Both the position numbers and the translations under genes were made by a program. From Cytophagaceae bacterium (lineage in GTDB: Bacteria > Bacteroidota > Bacteroidia > Cytophagales > UBA9547): DNA of 33,620 bases. Positions within the stretch are counted from its first letter, which is position 1, and the number at the start of each line of letters is the position of its first letter. Below are positions 32,724 through 33,620 of this stretch, piece after piece. The DNA lies in contig JAIYAU010000055.1 of the NCBI GenBank assembly GCA_027488865.1, forward strand, positions 1-33,620, read 5' to 3'. The notes below the pieces were generated by a model. That model was not told the DNA's origin. It did not search any database and was given only the letters and a program-made list of their open reading frames with translations.

Positions 32724-33620
32724 ATGGTTATATACTATCAAAAGCTACTAGAACTATTACATAAACGGCTTTCAGAACGACAGTATATTATTTTTTTAAG
32801 TATTGTTATTGGTTTTGTGGCAGGTTTTGCGGCTGTAACGTTAAAAACCTTCGTGCACTACATTAGAATTTTGGTATTATATGCCCATGATTTTTCTGTT
32901 TTACCTTATTTGTTCCTATTTCTACCCTTAGTGGGTATTTTACTTACCGTTGCCTACATTAAGTATTTTAGAAAAGGTAAAATAGGTAAAGGTGTTGGTA
33001 ATATTTTATACATTATTGCCAAGAAATCAAGTCTCGTACCTAAAGACATGACTTATTCACATGTGATTACTAGCGCTTTAACTGTTGGGTTTGGAGGCTC
33101 GGCAGGTTTGGAGGCACCCATTGTGGTGACAGGTGCTGCAATAGGTTCACAACAAGGTGTGTTGGGCCAAGTAACATATAAAGAAAGAACTTTGTTGTTG
33201 GCCTGTGGGGCTTCAGCGGGTATTGCTGCGGCTTTTAACGCACCTATTGCTGGGCTGATATTTTCAATGGAAATATTAATCACTGAAGTAACCATCGCAT
33301 CCTTTGTGCCATTAATTATCGCAAGTGTGTGTGGGACCCTTTGTTCCAAAATTATATTAAACGAGCAAATTCTTTTTCACTTTAAGCTTCAACAACCATT
33401 TGATTACCACAACATCCATTTTTACATCTTATTAGGGTTATTGTGTGGATTAATTGCGGTGTATTATACACGAACGACCCATTGGGTTGAAAAAATTTTT
33501 AAACCGAAGCACAAGAAACGTCAATTTCTAAAAGCTATAATTGGAGGATTTCTATTGGCGGGGCTTATTTGGGTTTTCCCTTCTTTGTTTGGGGAAGGTT
33601 ATGACAGTATTAAAAAACTA
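32724..33620 (+). CDS. Chloride channel/transporter of the ClC family (3' end outside the window)
   Basis: 299 codons are visible from the ATG at 32724; an ATG at 32710 is in another frame and stops at once. Membrane helices start near residues 21, 61 and 110. The anion-gate segment GFGGSAGLEAP (121-131) holds the gating Glu129, and GASAGIAAAFNAPIAGLIF (161-179) matches the next ClC core helix. The first anion motif is not GSGIP; the corresponding stretch is KIGKGVGNIL. After GLIFSME182, the residue aligned with the proton glutamate of E. coli ClC (Glu203) is Ile183. The C-terminus, which may carry CBS domains, is missing. Family role: chloride transport across the inner membrane. Confidence 0.9.
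   Translation, partial: MVIYYQKLLELLHKRLSERQYIIFLSIVIGFVAGFAAVTLKTFVHYIRILVLYAHDFSVLPYLFLFLPLVGILLTVAYIKYFRKGKIGKGVGNILYIIAKKSSLVPKDMTYSHVITSALTVGFGGSAGLEAPIVVTGAAIGSQQGVLGQVTYKERTLLLACGASAGIAAAFNAPIAGLIFSMEILITEVTIASFVPLIIASVCGTLCSKIILNEQILFHFKLQQPFDYHNIHFYILLGLLCGLIAVYYTRTTHWVEKIFKPKHKKRQFLKAIIGGFLLAGLIWVFPSLFGEGYDSIKKL

Overview
The window looks like a chromosome segment of a low-GC member of the Bacteroidota (Bacteroidetes). The basis is a type IX secretion (T9SS) C-terminal sorting domain, a Rho factor with a long N-terminal insert, several exact TAnnTTTG -7 promoter motifs just upstream of genes, little Shine-Dalgarno signal, and families typical of that phylum (DUF3822, DUF4197, DUF4468, TIGR02757/DUF2400, OmpL-like porin-2, ligase-associated helicase and phosphoesterase). 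I cannot name the genus. I see no rRNA, tRNA, CRISPR array, integrase or transposase.

Layout. Positions 1-7127 are ordinary: a 3'-truncated acyloxyacyl hydrolase-like outer-membrane barrel and a TPR protein (minus strand), then folC, a porin, a DUF4468 protein, a TIGR02757 protein and a DUF4197 protein (plus strand). Positions 7128-14125 are accessory. They hold an exported protein of unknown function, a coupled ATPase/PD-(D/E)XK nuclease pair (8056-9779), a GxxExxY nuclease-fold gene inside inverted repeats, an unknown lipoprotein and a class II-like Fic protein. Between these genes lie long non-coding or decayed stretches with two families of direct repeats (95 bp and 120 bp) and palindromes. 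Positions 14126-18579 encode a two-gene surface-protein operon: a small T9SS-sorted protein followed by a 1306-residue exported protein with about nine Fn3-like repeats and a FISUMP-type C-terminal domain. From 18855 the window returns to housekeeping genes: ligase-associated PdeM and DEXH helicase, rho, an MscS channel, then a long minus-strand series (ACBP, YbjN-like, mobA, NUDIX, DUF3822, scpB, RNase R). It ends with a small exported protein, a thiamine-phosphate synthase family gene and a 3'-truncated ClC channel.

Candidates for new biology. The best functional candidate is the translationally coupled ABC-type ATPase plus small PD-(D/E)XK nuclease at 8056-9779, built like known two-gene defence systems (PARIS, Septu, RloA/RloB) but with a different effector fold. 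The best structural candidate is the GxxExxY gene at 10488-10880. It is bracketed by a near-perfect 17-bp inverted repeat (10394-10410 and 10958-10974), and each arm runs into TGATT words spaced exactly 9 bp apart, so the whole 581-bp unit may be a small mobile or self-propagating element. The 3.8-kb stretch from the GxxExxY gene to the Fic gene lies between two 95-bp direct repeats with clean ends, which suggests an inserted or exchanged island.
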